Positions 16,109 through 25,842 of a stretch of 64,000 bases of DNA are shown one piece after another. The DNA is from Kitasatospora sp. CB01950 (GTDB lineage Bacteria; Actinomycetota; Actinomycetes; Streptomycetales; Streptomycetaceae): positions 493,667-557,666 of the forward strand of contig NZ_LISX01000004.1 of the NCBI RefSeq assembly GCF_001905465.1, in the 5' to 3' direction. Below the pieces are notes generated by a model. It had not been told where the DNA came from. It did not search any database and was given only the letters and a program-made list of their open reading frames with translations. Each line of letters begins with the position of its first letter. The first letter of the stretch is position 1. Both the position numbers and the translations under genes were made by a program.

Positions 16109-16708
16109 TCACTCCGGCAGTCGCAGCTGCAGGTCGGCGCGCAGCCGCACGCCCTGGCCCTCGGCCCCGCCGAGCGCCGCCAGCAGCTCCGCGACCGGCC
16201 CGTGCCCGGGCACCTCGGCCTGCGGGTCGGCGTCCTGCCACGGCGCCAGCACGAACGCCCGCTCGTGGGCCCGCGGGTGCGGCAGCGTCAGCTGCGGGTC
16301 GTCGCTGCGCACGCCCTCGTAGCTGAGGATGTCGACGTCCAGCGTGCGGGAGCCCCAGCGGACGGTCCGCACCCGGCCGAACGCGTCCTCCACGGCGTTG
16401 GCCCGTTCCAGCAGGTCCTGCGGCGGCAGCGAGGTGCGCAGCAGCGCGACGGCGTTGAAGTAGTTGGGCTGGTCGGCGGGCCCGCCGACGGCGTCCGTCT
16501 CGTACACCGCGGACAGCGCGGTCACCCGTACGCCGGGCGTGTCCTCCAGCGCGTCGACCGCGCCCTGCAGGGTCTCCAGGCGGTTGCCCAGGTTGCTGCC
16601 GAGCGCGATCGCGGCGTCCCGCGACTCGTGCATGGTGGCCTCCACGCGGTCCACCTTGCCCTGCAGGTCGAACGTGGTCGGCGTGGCGGTCGGGTCTGTG
16701 GTGGCCAT
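16109..16708 (-). CDS. folK: 2-amino-4-hydroxy-6-hydroxymethyldihydropteridine pyrophosphokinase
   Basis: HPPK transfers pyrophosphate from ATP to hydroxymethyldihydropterin before FolP condensation. The catalytic core begins at AIALGSNLGNRLETLQGAV. It contains VYETDAVGGPADQPNYFNAV, VRWGSRTLDVDILSYEG (metal-binding DVDIL) and LPHPRAHERAFVLAPW, all HPPK signatures. An N-terminal extension of about 34 residues precedes the core. I start at ATG 16708 (MATTDPT), 8 bp after GGAGGG. It follows folB by 35 bp. Confidence 0.94.
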   Translation of the reverse strand: MATTDPTATPTTFDLQGKVDRVEATMHESRDAAIALGSNLGNRLETLQGAVDALEDTPGVRVTALSAVYETDAVGGPADQPNYFNAVALLRTSLPPQDLLERANAVEDAFGRVRTVRWGSRTLDVDILSYEGVRSDDPQLTLPHPRAHERAFVLAPWQDADPQAEVPGHGPVAELLAALGGAEGQGVRLRADLQLRLPE

Positions 16709-16743
16709 GGGAGTTCCCTCCACTCGGGCTCCACCGGGCGCCA

Positions 16744-17115
16744 TCAGGCGCGGCCCCGGCGGATCGTGATGGTGACGTCGTCGAACGGGACGGTGATCGG
16801 GGCATCGGGCTTGTGCACGACGACCTCGACCTCTTCGACCACCTCGTGCCGCAGGCACTGGTCGGCGATCCGCTGGGCCAGCGTCTCGATCAGGTCGACC
16901 GGATCGCCCGCGATCACCGCGGTGACCTCCTCCGCGATCACGCCGTAGTGCGCGGTGCGGGTCAGGTCGTCACTCGCGGCGGCCGGCCGGGTGTCCAGGA
17001 ACAGCGTCAGGTCGACGACGAAGGTCTGCCCCTCGATCCGCTCCCGCTCGAAGACGCCGTGGTGGCCGCGGGCACGGAGCCCACGCAAGGTGACGCGGTC
17101 CAGCACAAGAATCAC
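16744..17115 (-). CDS. folB: Dihydroneopterin aldolase
   Basis: A 123-residue enzyme that cleaves dihydroneopterin to hydroxymethyldihydropterin and glycolaldehyde. VTLRGLRARGHHGVFERER is the family signature with catalytic residues; ETLAQRIADQCL and VHKPDAPI complete the tunnel-fold active site. GTG start 17115 with GGGAGC upstream. Gene order folP, NTF2-like, folB, folK is co-directional, so the step sequence of the pathway is encoded in one transcript. Confidence 0.94.
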   Translation of the reverse strand: MILVLDRVTLRGLRARGHHGVFERERIEGQTFVVDLTLFLDTRPAAASDDLTRTAHYGVIAEEVTAVIAGDPVDLIETLAQRIADQCLRHEVVEEVEVVVHKPDAPITVPFDDVTITIRRGRA

Positions 17116-17267
17116 TGCTCCCAGCTGACGGCCCCGCCGAAGCGGGGACCGGCGGGCATCGTCGCCCGCCGCCCCTCGAATCTACCTTCGAGCGCCGACC
17201 CTCCCGGACCGCCTCCCCGGCCGCCCACCCGATCGGACCGGCCACCGCGGCCCTTGACGGGCGGCGA

Positions 17268-17765
17268 TCACTCGTCCTCGTCGTCCTCGTCGTCGCCACT
17301 GGTGAGCACCGGCGAACCATGGTGCGACCACAGCTTCCAGCCGTCCGGAGTGCGCCGGAACAGGTTCGTCGACACCACCTTCCCGCCCACCAGTGGCCCC
17401 AACTCGCCCTCCTCCTCGGGCTCGCCGCCGGACAGAATGTTCTCCGTACAGGTGACCAGCGCCACATCGCCCTGCACGTCCACCTCCACATCCGTCAGGA
17501 AGAACTGGATGTACTCGGTGTTCGCCATGATCAACATGTACGAGCGGGTCACCTGGGCCCGGCCCACCAGCGCCGGCCAGCCCGGGTGCACACAGAACAC
17601 CCCGCCCTTGTCGTCCGCCTCGCCCGGGCCCAGCCAGATCGACTCGACGGCGTCCAGGTCGCCGGTCTCCAGAGCCTCGTACAGCGCCTGATTGGCCGCC
17701 AGCACGGCCTCCTCGTCCGGTTCCAGCGCCGCCGCCCGGTCGTTGCCGCTCACTGCCTCCGCCAC
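17268..17765 (-). CDS. NTF2/SnoaL-like fold protein
   Basis: A 165-residue protein of the nuclear transport factor 2 fold (SnoaL/ketosteroid-isomerase-like): an N-terminal helix (EEAVLAANQALYEALETGDLDAVESIW) followed by a curved sheet with GWPALVGRAQVTRSYML and a terminal WKLWSHHGSPV. The C-terminus is strongly acidic (DDEDDEDE). It sits between folP (2 bp gap) and folB (152 bp gap), a conserved streptomycete position. No enzymatic role is established, and a pterin-related role is only suggested by location. Confidence 0.8.
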   Translation of the reverse strand: MAEAVSGNDRAAALEPDEEAVLAANQALYEALETGDLDAVESIWLGPGEADDKGGVFCVHPGWPALVGRAQVTRSYMLIMANTEYIQFFLTDVEVDVQGDVALVTCTENILSGGEPEEEGELGPLVGGKVVSTNLFRRTPDGWKLWSHHGSPVLTSGDDEDDEDE

Positions 17766-17767
17766 GT

Positions 17768-18625
17768 CTACCCCCTCTGCTCGGCCTGCTCCCAGGCCGC
17801 CACGACTCGTACGGCGTCAGCCGTGCCGGACACGTCATGCACCCGCACCGCCCAGGCGCCCGCCTTCGCCGACAGCACCGAGACCGCCGCCGTCGCGTCG
17901 TCCCGCTGCCGCGCCGGGCGCAGCTCCCCGGTTTCCGGGTTGGCCAGCAGCGTACCCAGGAAGCGCTTGCGCGAAGCCGCGACCAGAACCGGCCGACCGA
18001 GCGCCGTCAGCGCGTCCAGCCGACCCAGCAGCGCCCAGTTGTGCGCGCTCGTCTTGGCGAACCCCAGGCCCGGGTCCAGGATCAGCTGATCCTCCTTCAC
18101 CCCCGCCGCGAGCAGCTCCTCCATCCGGTCGGACAGCTCCCGCACCACGTCCGCGACCACGTCGTCGTACACCGCCTGCGCGTACATGTCCGCCGACTGC
18201 CCGCGCCAGTGCATCACCACGAACGGCGCGCCGGTCTCGGCGACCACGTTCGCCATCTCCGCATCCGCGAGTCCTCCGGACACGTCGTTGACGATCGCCG
18301 CACCCGCCTGCACCGCGGCCCGCGCCACCGCCGCCCGCATGGTGTCCACCGACACCACCACTCCCGCCCGGGCCAGCTCCGTGACCACCGGCACCACCCG
18401 GCGCAGCTCCTCCTCCTCCGTCACCCGCACCGCCCCCGGCCGGGTCGACTCCCCACCCACATCGACCAGGTCCGCCCCCCGCGCCACCAGGTCCAGCCCG
18501 TGCGCGATCGCCTTCGCCGGATCCAGCCACATCCCCCCGTCCGAGAACGAATCCGGCGTGACGTTCACCACCCCCATCACCGCACAACGGTCCAGGACGG
18601 GCAGGCCAGGGAGGTTCTCGCTCAT
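17768..18625 (-). CDS. folP: Dihydropteroate synthase
   Basis: A TIM-barrel enzyme joining hydroxymethyldihydropterin pyrophosphate to p-aminobenzoate; it is the sulfonamide target. MGVVNVTPDSFSDGG and VDVGGESTRPGA are the two PROSITE regions. SVDTMRAAVARAAV, INDVSGG, MHWRG, DPGLGFAKT and ASRKRFLG complete the pterin and phosphate sites. I start at ATG 18625 (MSENLPG); ATG 18634 nine bases upstream is equally possible, as no clear ribosome site decides. About 285 residues. Confidence 0.94.
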   Translation of the reverse strand: MSENLPGLPVLDRCAVMGVVNVTPDSFSDGGMWLDPAKAIAHGLDLVARGADLVDVGGESTRPGAVRVTEEEELRRVVPVVTELARAGVVVSVDTMRAAVARAAVQAGAAIVNDVSGGLADAEMANVVAETGAPFVVMHWRGQSADMYAQAVYDDVVADVVRELSDRMEELLAAGVKEDQLILDPGLGFAKTSAHNWALLGRLDALTALGRPVLVAASRKRFLGTLLANPETGELRPARQRDDATAAVSVLSAKAGAWAVRVHDVSGTADAVRVVAAWEQAEQRG

Positions 18626-18674
18626 AAGACCCATTATCGACGCAGCCGGCCACCCCCGACCGGCCGGGGAACCC

Positions 18675-18800
18675 CGCAAGCGCAAAACCAGGGGCGTGGG
18701 GAACTGCGCGAGGCGGAAGGCACCCCACCGCAAGGTCGCGACGCCGGCAATGACTTGCCATTGATCGCGACCTCACGGACAGGTCTGCGCTTGCGCCCCT
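18675..18800. repeat. Modular intergenic repeat, copy 2
   Basis: Related over most of its length to 1064-1220 but lacking the 30-base module. It is bounded by perfect 10-bp inverted ends CGCAAGCGCA (18675-18684) and TGCGCTTGCG (18786-18795). An internal imperfect arm pair CGCAAGGTCGCGA / TCGCGACCTCACG flanks GGCAATGACTTGCC. It lies just after the 3' end of the MprF/LysX-like gene, so it may also act as a terminator. The shared core starts AACCAGGGGCG and continues into GAACTGCGCGA. Confidence 0.7.
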
Positions 18801-18814
18801 GCTCGTACTCCCCG

Positions 18815-20650
18815 CTACGCCGCCCTGTCGAGCTCGGCCGGAGCCTCCGGCATGAGGCCCTGCCGCTGCCGCTTGCGCCCGAATCGCGGCATGCCCAGCG
18901 TGATGAACGCCTCCGCCTGCATCGCTGCGAAGCCGATCCGCGGGAGGTCGCGGGTGTGCTTGTAGACCAGGAACCGCGGCTCCCAGGTCGGCTGGAACTT
19001 CGCGTTGAACTTGTACAGCGACTCGATCTGGAACCACCGCGACAGGAAGACCAGCAGCCCGCGCCAGGCCCGCAGCACCGGCCCCGCGCCGATCCGTTCG
19101 CCCCGGGCGAGCGCCGAGCGGAACATCGCGAAGTTCAGCGAGACCCGCCGGATGCCCATCGCGCCGACCTCCTGGAGGGCCGCGACGATCAGCAGTTCGT
19201 TGAGGCCGGGGTCCGCCTCCCGGTCGCGGCGCATCAGTTCCAGCGAGATGCCGTCCTCGCCCCACGGGACGAAGTGCAGCACCGCCTTCAGGTCGTCGGA
19301 GCCGCTCTCGTCGCCTTCCGGCGCCTTGTGCGCCGTGACGACGACGCACTCGTCGTCACCGACCTCGCCGAAGCGCCCGAGCGCCATCGAGAAGCCGCGC
19401 TCGGTGTCGGTGCCGCGCCAGCGGGCCGCCGCGTCGGCGATCTGCCGCTTCTCCTCCAGCGTGAGGTCGCCGACCCGGCGGACCTTGCAGGAGTAGCCGT
19501 TGCGTTCGATCCGCTTGACCATCTGGCGGACGTTGCGCATGGCGCGGCCGGAGAGCGAGAAGGTGGAGATGTCGACGATGGCCTCGTCGCCGAGTTCGAG
19601 CGCGTCGAGGTCGGCCTCGCGGGTCCAGACCTCGCCGCCGACCTCGGAGCAGCCCGTGACGGCTGGCACCCAGGCGTGTTCGCGGGCGGTGGTCATGAAG
19701 ACCTTGATCGCGCCGGGCCAGGCCTCGACATCGCCGACCGGGTCGCCGGAGGCGAGCATCACGCCGGAGACCACCCGGTAGGAGATCGCGGCCTTGCCGG
19801 TGGGCGAGAACAGGACGCTCTTGTCGCGGCGCAGCGCGAAGTAGCCGAGCGAGTCGCGCCTGCCGTGGCGGGCGAGCAGCTCGCGGACCTTGAGCTCGTC
19901 CTCGGGGGTGAGCTCGGGTTCGGGCTTCTCGGGGCGGAGCGCCAGGTACGCGGTGGTGAGGGCGGTGAGCAGGCCGAGCCCGCCGAGGGAGTAGGCGACC
20001 AGGTCGCTGACCCACTCCTTGGTGTAGTGGATCGGGCCCTCGAAGCCGAACAGGCCGTAGCCGACGTGCTCCAGGCGCTGGAACAGCGTCGGGTCGCCGA
20101 GTTCGTCCTTCCAGCGGACGGACACGATGGCGAGGCCGATCAGCGCCGAGACGGTGCCGAGCACGACGAAGTTGACCACCGCGCGCCAGCGGGTGCGCGG
20201 GTCGGCCTTGGCGTAGAACTCGCGCTGGTGGATCAGCATCAGCACGAACAGCGCCAGCGAGATCGCGGCCTGGCCGAACTGGTGCCAGCGCAGCATGTGC
20301 AGCGCGGCGCCGACCGGCAGCAGCACGCAGACGGCGCGCCAGGCGCGGCGCTTGCGGCGGCGCAGGGCGTGCGCGAGCAGCACCAGCAGCATGCCGACCA
20401 TCAGGGTGCCGGCGGCGGCCAACGTGGTGGTGCCGCCGGGCAGTTGGCCGGCCCAGCTGTGCATCCGGGTGGCCCGGAAGCGGGGGAAGATCCCGCCGAC
20501 GATGTCGATCAGTCCGATCGCCAGGCAGGCGTACCCGACCGCGCCCGGCACCCATGCCCGCGGTACGGCGGAGGCCTGGGACCGGAGCGCCTTCAGCCCA
20601 CGCCGGCGGGGCTGGTCGGACGTCGTCTCAGCGGACACGGGAGCGCTCAT
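18815..20650 (-). CDS. MprF/LysX-like membrane protein with DUF2156 aminoacyl-lipid transferase domain
   Basis: About 611 residues. The N-terminal half holds six or so membrane segments (from about 35 to 240). The C-terminal half is the GNAT-like DUF2156 domain (YFALRRDKSVLFSPTG, SGDPVGDVEAW, VWTREADLDAL, LNFAMFRSALARGE). Such proteins move an amino acid, usually lysine, from tRNA to phosphatidylglycerol, lowering membrane negative charge. Unlike mycobacterial LysX there is no fused lysyl-tRNA synthetase. I start at ATG 20650 (MSAPVSAE). Lipid substrate and amino acid are inferred from the family. Confidence 0.82.
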   Translation of the reverse strand: MSAPVSAETTSDQPRRRGLKALRSQASAVPRAWVPGAVGYACLAIGLIDIVGGIFPRFRATRMHSWAGQLPGGTTTLAAAGTLMVGMLLVLLAHALRRRKRRAWRAVCVLLPVGAALHMLRWHQFGQAAISLALFVLMLIHQREFYAKADPRTRWRAVVNFVVLGTVSALIGLAIVSVRWKDELGDPTLFQRLEHVGYGLFGFEGPIHYTKEWVSDLVAYSLGGLGLLTALTTAYLALRPEKPEPELTPEDELKVRELLARHGRRDSLGYFALRRDKSVLFSPTGKAAISYRVVSGVMLASGDPVGDVEAWPGAIKVFMTTAREHAWVPAVTGCSEVGGEVWTREADLDALELGDEAIVDISTFSLSGRAMRNVRQMVKRIERNGYSCKVRRVGDLTLEEKRQIADAAARWRGTDTERGFSMALGRFGEVGDDECVVVTAHKAPEGDESGSDDLKAVLHFVPWGEDGISLELMRRDREADPGLNELLIVAALQEVGAMGIRRVSLNFAMFRSALARGERIGAGPVLRAWRGLLVFLSRWFQIESLYKFNAKFQPTWEPRFLVYKHTRDLPRIGFAAMQAEAFITLGMPRFGRKRQRQGLMPEAPAELDRAA

Positions 20651-21041
20651 GAGAACCCAGCCTAGAGGCACCCGGGTGCTGCTCGCGCACCCTGGGAGCC
20701 TGGTTGTGATGAACCTTCATGACTGTTCCTTTTTCTGGCAATCCGCACGTCAAGAGGGGTCCACCGGACGGATGAGGGGGTCCGCCGGGGGCTCGGTTCG
20801 AACGGGTGCACTCATCGGACCGGGGGACGCGGCGGGTACTACCGATGCCGCACCCGTGGCCGCCGACTCGGCGGTTCGGCGCGATTCCAACCCGTGGACG
20901 CCGCATTCTAGGGCGACGGTTCCCGTTCGTGCAGTCATCCGGTCGTACTGGTTTCCGACGCTCGGTCAGACTACCCCCACTCGCACCAGACGGGCCGTCA
21001 GACAACGTTGACCGAGCGGGAGTCGAGGAGGGCCGGACGGC
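20651..21041. other. Divergent promoter region without a gene
   Basis: 391 bp between the MprF/LysX-like gene and the esterase. I see no convincing ORF or RNA. The middle contains a relatively AT-rich stretch (20705-20745, including TTCCTTTTTCTGG) and the right end carries GAGGAGGG 10 bp before the esterase ATG. Presumably it holds both promoters. Confidence 0.4.
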
Positions 21042-22226
21042 ATGGAGCTGACCAGCCGGACACTGGTGTACGCGCTGATCGCGGTGGGAACGGCGGCCCT
21101 GGTGGCCACTCTCTGGCTGTGGCCGCGGCTGTCCGCGCAGCGGCCGCTGCCGATGCTGGGACGACTCGGACTGCTGGCCGTCACCCAGGTGGCGGTGCTG
21201 TCGGTGCTGCTGCTGTCGGTGAACAACGCGTACGGCTTCTACACCTCCTGGAACGACCTGCTGCGCCCCGGCGCAGGAGCCCCGTTGGCACTGACCTCCG
21301 GGCGCGCCCCCGGCGCCGCCCCCGAGAGCGACAAGCTGGTGCAGCCGACCACCGAGGGAGGGCTGGAGACGGTCAAGGACGTGCTGCCGCCCGGTCCACC
21401 CGAAGAGGTCGGCCGGATCGATTCGGTGAAAGTGACCGGCACCGAGTCCGGCCTGTCCGATCAGATGTTCGTCTATCTGCCACCGGAGTACTTCAACCCC
21501 CGCTACAACCGCGAGCACTTCCCGGTGCTGATCGCCCTGGCCGGCTACCCCGGTCCGACCCTGCACCTGGTGGAGAGCCTGCAACTGCCGCAGACCGCCG
21601 CCGAACTGCAACGCACCGGCCAGATGGCCCCCACCGTGATCGTGATGGCCCGCCCCACCGTCGCCCCGCCGCGGGACACCGAGTGCGTGGACGTCGCCGG
21701 CGGCCCGAAGACCGAGACCTGGTTCGTGAAGGACCTGCCGGCCGCGCTGCGCTCCGCGTACCGGGTCGGCCGGGCGGCGGAGTCCTGGGGCGTGTTCGGC
21801 TACTCCACCGGCGGGTCCTGCGCGCTGCGGCTGGCGATGCGTCACCCCGACGTGTACCGCAACGCGGCCGGGATGCACCCCGACTACACGGTGCCGAACG
21901 ACCGCTGGACCGACGGCGACCTGTTCCGGGGCGACGCCGACGCGGCCCAGAAGTCCGACCTGAACTGGCGGCTGAAGAACCTGCCCGCGCCGTCCGCGGC
22001 CCTGCTGGTGGTCTCCACCCACGCCGAGGACGACTACCCGGCGACCGAGCGGTTCCTCACCGCCGCCAAACAGGCCTCCGACGACCACCCGGAATTCCTG
22101 GTGGACTCACTGCTGCTGCCGGACGGCGGCCACTCCTTCGACACCTGGCGCCGCGAGCTGCCGGCCACCCTGGAGTGGCTCAGCGACCACCTCACGCCCC
22201 CGCAGGACCGCGAACCGCGGCCCTGA
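21042..22226 (+). CDS. Membrane-anchored esterase/mycolyltransferase-like alpha/beta hydrolase
   Basis: A 394-residue protein of the esterase D/antigen 85-like family. Two N-terminal membrane segments (about 8-27 and 42-62) place the hydrolase outside the cell. The catalytic domain (about 125-385) has FPVLIALAGYPGPTLH, the nucleophile elbow GVFGYSTGGSCALRLA (Ser in GYSTGG) and a terminal His in DGGHSFDTWRRELP. Natural substrate unknown. GAGGAGGG precedes ATG 21042. It converges closely with folE (15 bp). Confidence 0.85.
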   Translation: MELTSRTLVYALIAVGTAALVATLWLWPRLSAQRPLPMLGRLGLLAVTQVAVLSVLLLSVNNAYGFYTSWNDLLRPGAGAPLALTSGRAPGAAPESDKLVQPTTEGGLETVKDVLPPGPPEEVGRIDSVKVTGTESGLSDQMFVYLPPEYFNPRYNREHFPVLIALAGYPGPTLHLVESLQLPQTAAELQRTGQMAPTVIVMARPTVAPPRDTECVDVAGGPKTETWFVKDLPAALRSAYRVGRAAESWGVFGYSTGGSCALRLAMRHPDVYRNAAGMHPDYTVPNDRWTDGDLFRGDADAAQKSDLNWRLKNLPAPSAALLVVSTHAEDDYPATERFLTAAKQASDDHPEFLVDSLLLPDGGHSFDTWRRELPATLEWLSDHLTPPQDREPRP

Positions 22227-22241
22227 CGGGGGCGCACCCGA

Positions 22242-22847
22242 TCAACGACCGATGATGAGGCTCATCGCCTCGGCCCGGGTGGCGGGGTCGCGCAACTGGC
22301 CGCGGACCGCCGAGGTGACGGTGGTCGCCCCGGGCTTGCGGATGCCGCGCATCGACATGCACATGTGCTCGCACTCGATCACCACGATGGCGCCGCGCGG
22401 CTCCAGGATCCGCATCAGCGCGTCCGCGACCTGGCTGGTGAGCCGCTCCTGCACCTGCGGGCGGCGGGCGAACACGTCGACCAGGCGGGCCAGCTTGGAC
22501 AGGCCGGTGATCTTGCCGGTGGTCGCGGGGATGTACCCGACGTGCGCGACGCCGCGGAACGGCACCAGGTGGTGCTCGCAGGTGGAGAACACCTCGATGT
22601 CCTTGACCAGCACCATCTCGTCGTGGCCGAGGTCGAAGGTGGTGGTGAGCACGTCCTCCGGCTGCTGCCACAGGCCGGCGAATATCTCCCGGTAGGCGCG
22701 CGCGACCCGGGCCGGGGTCTCCAGCAGGCCCTCGCGGTCCGGGTCCTCGCCGACCGCGATGAGCAGTTCGCGGACGGCGTTCTCGGCCCGCTTCTGGTCG
22801 AACTCGCGGACGGGGGACTCACCGTCGAGCGTCACCGGATCGATCAT
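22242..22847 (-). CDS. folE: GTP cyclohydrolase I
   Basis: A 201-residue zinc enzyme converting GTP to dihydroneopterin triphosphate, the first folate step. Zinc ligands are in [19 protein letters not shown] and [37 protein letters not shown] and SAVRGQLRD are conserved. Start ATG 22847. It follows ftsH by 113 bp on the same strand, the usual actinobacterial ftsH-folE pairing. In this genome the remaining fol genes lie about 4-6 kb away beyond the lipid-transferase and esterase genes. Confidence 0.96.
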   Translation of the reverse strand: MIDPVTLDGESPVREFDQKRAENAVRELLIAVGEDPDREGLLETPARVARAYREIFAGLWQQPEDVLTTTFDLGHDEMVLVKDIEVFSTCEHHLVPFRGVAHVGYIPATTGKITGLSKLARLVDVFARRPQVQERLTSQVADALMRILEPRGAIVVIECEHMCMSMRGIRKPGATTVTSAVRGQLRDPATRAEAMSLIIGR

Positions 22848-22960
22848 GCGTGCCTCGCTGCTCGTGAAAGGGAAGAAGTTTCCGTGCAGCACGAATGCCG
22901 CGCCTCCAGGGTACAAACCCCGGAAACGCGGCATCCATTCCGAACAGGTGCTCGGGTCGA

Positions 22961-25003
22961 TCAGCTCTCGACCTGGCCGCCGTCGGCCGGCGGGAGCTTC
23001 ACGGTGTCGACCGGGCTGTCGGTGCCGGAGACGGCGCCGTTGGTCAGCGCCAGCTCCTTCGGCGACTGCACCGGCGGCCGGGTGGACGGGGTGCGGCGGG
23101 CCGAGCCGGTCCACGCCGGACGCGGGGGACGCTTGATGACCGGAGCGAAGACCTCGGCGATCTGCTCCTTGTTCAGCGTCTCCTTCTCCAGCAGTTCGAG
23201 GACCAGGTTGTCGAGCACGTCGCGGTTCTCGACCAGGATCTCCCAGGCCTCGTTGTGCGCGGTCTCGATCAGCTGCTTGACCTCCTCGTCCACCAGCCCG
23301 GCGATCTCCTCGGAGTAGTCGCGCTGGTGGGCCATCTCGCGGCCCAGGAAGGGCTCGGAGTCGGAGGAGCCGAACTTGATCGCGCCCAGGCGCTCGCTCA
23401 TGCCGTACTGGGTGACCATGGCCCGCGCCGTGGCGGTGGCCTTCTCGATGTCGTTCGAGGCGCCGGTGGTCGGGTCGTGGAAGACCAGTTCCTCCGCCGC
23501 CCGGCCGCCCAGCATGTAGGCGAGCTGGTCGAGCATCTCGTTGCGCGTGGTCGAGTACTTGTCCTCGTCCGGCAGCACCATGGTGTAGCCGAGCGCCCGG
23601 CCCCGGGACAGGATGGTGATCTTGTGCACCGGGTCGGAGTAGTTGCAGGCCGCCGCGACCAGGGCGTGACCGCCCTCGTGGTACGCGGTGATCTTCTTCT
23701 CCTTGTCGGACATGATCCGCGAGCGCTTCTGCGGACCGGCCACGACGCGGTCGATCGCCTCGTCCAGCATGTTGTTGTCGATCAGCTTGAGGTCCGAGCG
23801 CGCGGTGAGCAGCGCGGCCTCGTTCAGCACGTTCGACAGGTCGGCGCCGGTGAAGCCGGGGGTGCGCTTGGCGACGGCCGAGAGGTCGACGTCGGGCGCG
23901 ATCGGCTTGCCCTTCTGGTGCACCTTGAGGATGTCCAGGCGGCCCTGGAGGTCCGGGCGGTCGACGGCGATCTGCCGGTCGAAGCGGCCGGGGCGCAGCA
24001 GCGCCGGGTCCAGGATGTCGGGGCGGTTGGTGGCGGCGATCAGGATGACGCCGCCCTTGACGTCGAAGCCGTCCATCTCGACCAGCAGCTGGTTGAGGGT
24101 CTGCTCGCGCTCGTCGTGGCCGCCGCCGAGACCCGCACCGCGGTGCCGGCCGACGGCGTCGATCTCGTCGACGAAGATGATCGCCGGGGCGTTGGCCTTG
24201 GCCTGCTCGAACAGGTCGCGGACCCGGCTGGCGCCGACACCGACGAACATCTCGACGAAGTCCGAGCCGGAGATCGAGTAGAACGGGACGCCCGCCTCGC
24301 CCGCGACGGCGCGGGCCAGCAGGGTCTTGCCGGTACCGGGCGGGCCGTACAGCAGCACGCCCTTGGGGATCTTCGCGCCGACGGCCTGGAACTTGGCCGG
24401 TTCCTGCAGGAACTCCTTGATCTCGTGGAGTTCCTCGACGGCCTCGTCGGCGCCCGCGACGTCCGCGAAGGTGGTCTTCGGGGTGTCCTTGGTCAGTAGC
24501 TTGGCCTTGGACTTGCCGAACTGCATGACCCGGGAGCCGCCGCCCTGCATCTGGTTCATCAGGAACAGGAAGACCACGACGATGATCACGATCGGCAGCA
24601 TCGAGAAGAGCAGGCTGACGAAGGTCGACTGCTTCTCGGGGCTGACGGTGTAACCGTCCGGGATCTGTCCGGCGGCGTACTTGGTCTGCAGGTTCTTGGC
24701 CAGGTCGGCTGCCTGGGCGTCGCCGGTGTAGGAAGCCTGGAAGTTGGAGCCGGACGGCGACTTGCCGTTGGCGCCCGGCTTCAGCTTCTGACCGTCCTGC
24801 AGCTTGATCTTGATGAGGTTCGAGTCACCGGTGGTGAGCTGCGCCGACTTCACCTGGTTGTTGTCGATCGCGCTGATGATCTGACCGGTGTCCGCCGTCT
24901 TGTAGCCGCTCGAATCCGAGACGAGCTCCATCAACGCGAACACGGCGAGGGCGGCCAGCACGACCCACATGATCGGCGCACGGAAGTATCGCTTGACGTC
25001 CAT
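22961..25003 (-). CDS. ftsH: ATP-dependent zinc metalloprotease FtsH
   Basis: A 680-residue membrane AAA+ protease degrading misfolded membrane and regulatory proteins. Membrane segments are at about 10-27 and 128-147 ([20 protein letters not shown]) with an extracytoplasmic domain between. The AAA core has Walker A GPPGTGKT, Walker B IIFVDEID, the SRH, and the zinc site HEGGH followed by the distal Asp region. A long Pro-rich C-terminal tail (about 630-680) extends beyond the E. coli form. A short palindrome lies about 80 bp upstream. Confidence 0.97.
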   Translation of the reverse strand: MDVKRYFRAPIMWVVLAALAVFALMELVSDSSGYKTADTGQIISAIDNNQVKSAQLTTGDSNLIKIKLQDGQKLKPGANGKSPSGSNFQASYTGDAQAADLAKNLQTKYAAGQIPDGYTVSPEKQSTFVSLLFSMLPIVIIVVVFLFLMNQMQGGGSRVMQFGKSKAKLLTKDTPKTTFADVAGADEAVEELHEIKEFLQEPAKFQAVGAKIPKGVLLYGPPGTGKTLLARAVAGEAGVPFYSISGSDFVEMFVGVGASRVRDLFEQAKANAPAIIFVDEIDAVGRHRGAGLGGGHDEREQTLNQLLVEMDGFDVKGGVILIAATNRPDILDPALLRPGRFDRQIAVDRPDLQGRLDILKVHQKGKPIAPDVDLSAVAKRTPGFTGADLSNVLNEAALLTARSDLKLIDNNMLDEAIDRVVAGPQKRSRIMSDKEKKITAYHEGGHALVAAACNYSDPVHKITILSRGRALGYTMVLPDEDKYSTTRNEMLDQLAYMLGGRAAEELVFHDPTTGASNDIEKATATARAMVTQYGMSERLGAIKFGSSDSEPFLGREMAHQRDYSEEIAGLVDEEVKQLIETAHNEAWEILVENRDVLDNLVLELLEKETLNKEQIAEVFAPVIKRPPRPAWTGSARRTPSTRPPVQSPKELALTNGAVSGTDSPVDTVKLPPADGGQVES

Positions 25004-25084
25004 CCATGCGGGGCGTCACCGCCCCGTCCCTCCTGCCATTCAACGGGCGCTGCTCGGCTGGGGGCCGCGGCGCTTCCGATATGT

Positions 25085-25099
25085 GCTCGTCAGACGAGC
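25085..25099. promoter_or_regulatory. 15-bp palindrome in the ftsH upstream region
   Basis: GCTCGTC-a-GACGAGC has perfect 7-bp arms around one base, 82 bp before the ftsH start. It is not a HAIR/HspR, CIRCE or LexA site as I know them. Operator for an unidentified regulator is possible. Confidence 0.4.
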
Positions 25100-25224
25100 G
25101 GTTGATTGGACCGTACCGCAGCGGGCCCCGCTCACGACGGGATCACACCACGGTGCGGCCTATTTTCCTACCCCCGCACAACGGGTGGGAACAGGGCCCT
25201 GTTCCCGCCGGTCGCCCGAACGGT

Positions 25225-25779
25225 TCAGCCCCCGTAGACGTGCGGGGCCAGGGTGCCGATGAACGGCAGGTTGCGCAGCTTCTCCGCGTAGTCCAGGCCG
25301 TAGCCGACCACGAACTCGTTGGGGATGTCGAAGCCGACGTACTCGACGTCGATCTCGACCTTGGCCGCGTCCGGCTTGCGCAGCAGGGCGCAGACCTTCA
25401 GCGAGGCCGGACCGCGCGAACCGAGGTTGCCGAGCAGCCAGGACAGCGTCAGACCGGAGTCGATGATGTCCTCGACGATCAGCACGTCACGGCCCGCGAT
25501 GTCGGTGTCCAGGTCCTTCAGGATGCGCACCACGCCCGAGGACTTGGTGCCCATGCCGTAGGAGGAGACCGCCATCCAGTCCATGGTGACCTGGCTGTGC
25601 AGGGTCCGGGCGAGGTCCGCCATCACCATCACGGCGCCCTTGAGGACGCCGACCAGCAACAGGTCCTTCCCCGCGTAGTCCTGGTCGATCCGCGCGGCCA
25701 GCTCCACCAGCTTGGCGTCGATCTCGTCCTTGCTGATGAGCACCTTCGCGAGGTCTGCGCCCATGTCGTTCTGGTCCAC
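25225..25779 (-). CDS. hpt: Hypoxanthine phosphoribosyltransferase
   Basis: A 184-residue purine salvage enzyme converting hypoxanthine/guanine plus PRPP to IMP/GMP. The PRPP loop is [33 protein letters not shown] and [25 protein letters not shown] are typical of type I HPRTs. GTG start 25779. It is in the conserved actinobacterial set tilS-hpt-ftsH-folE, all on the minus strand and probably cotranscribed from tilS. Confidence 0.95.
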   Translation of the reverse strand: MDQNDMGADLAKVLISKDEIDAKLVELAARIDQDYAGKDLLLVGVLKGAVMVMADLARTLHSQVTMDWMAVSSYGMGTKSSGVVRILKDLDTDIAGRDVLIVEDIIDSGLTLSWLLGNLGSRGPASLKVCALLRKPDAAKVEIDVEYVGFDIPNEFVVGYGLDYAEKLRNLPFIGTLAPHVYGG

Positions 25780-25842
25780 CGGGGATACGTCCTCAAACGT
25801 TCGGGGTCTGGGTTCGGCGGCGGTAGTACGACTGGTTCGTGC

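Noticed and set aside
17837..20665. Open frame of 942 codons on the plus strand
   Set aside because: Antisense shadow of folP, a repeat element and the MprF/LysX-like gene. No recognisable domain and it runs through intergenic repeats.
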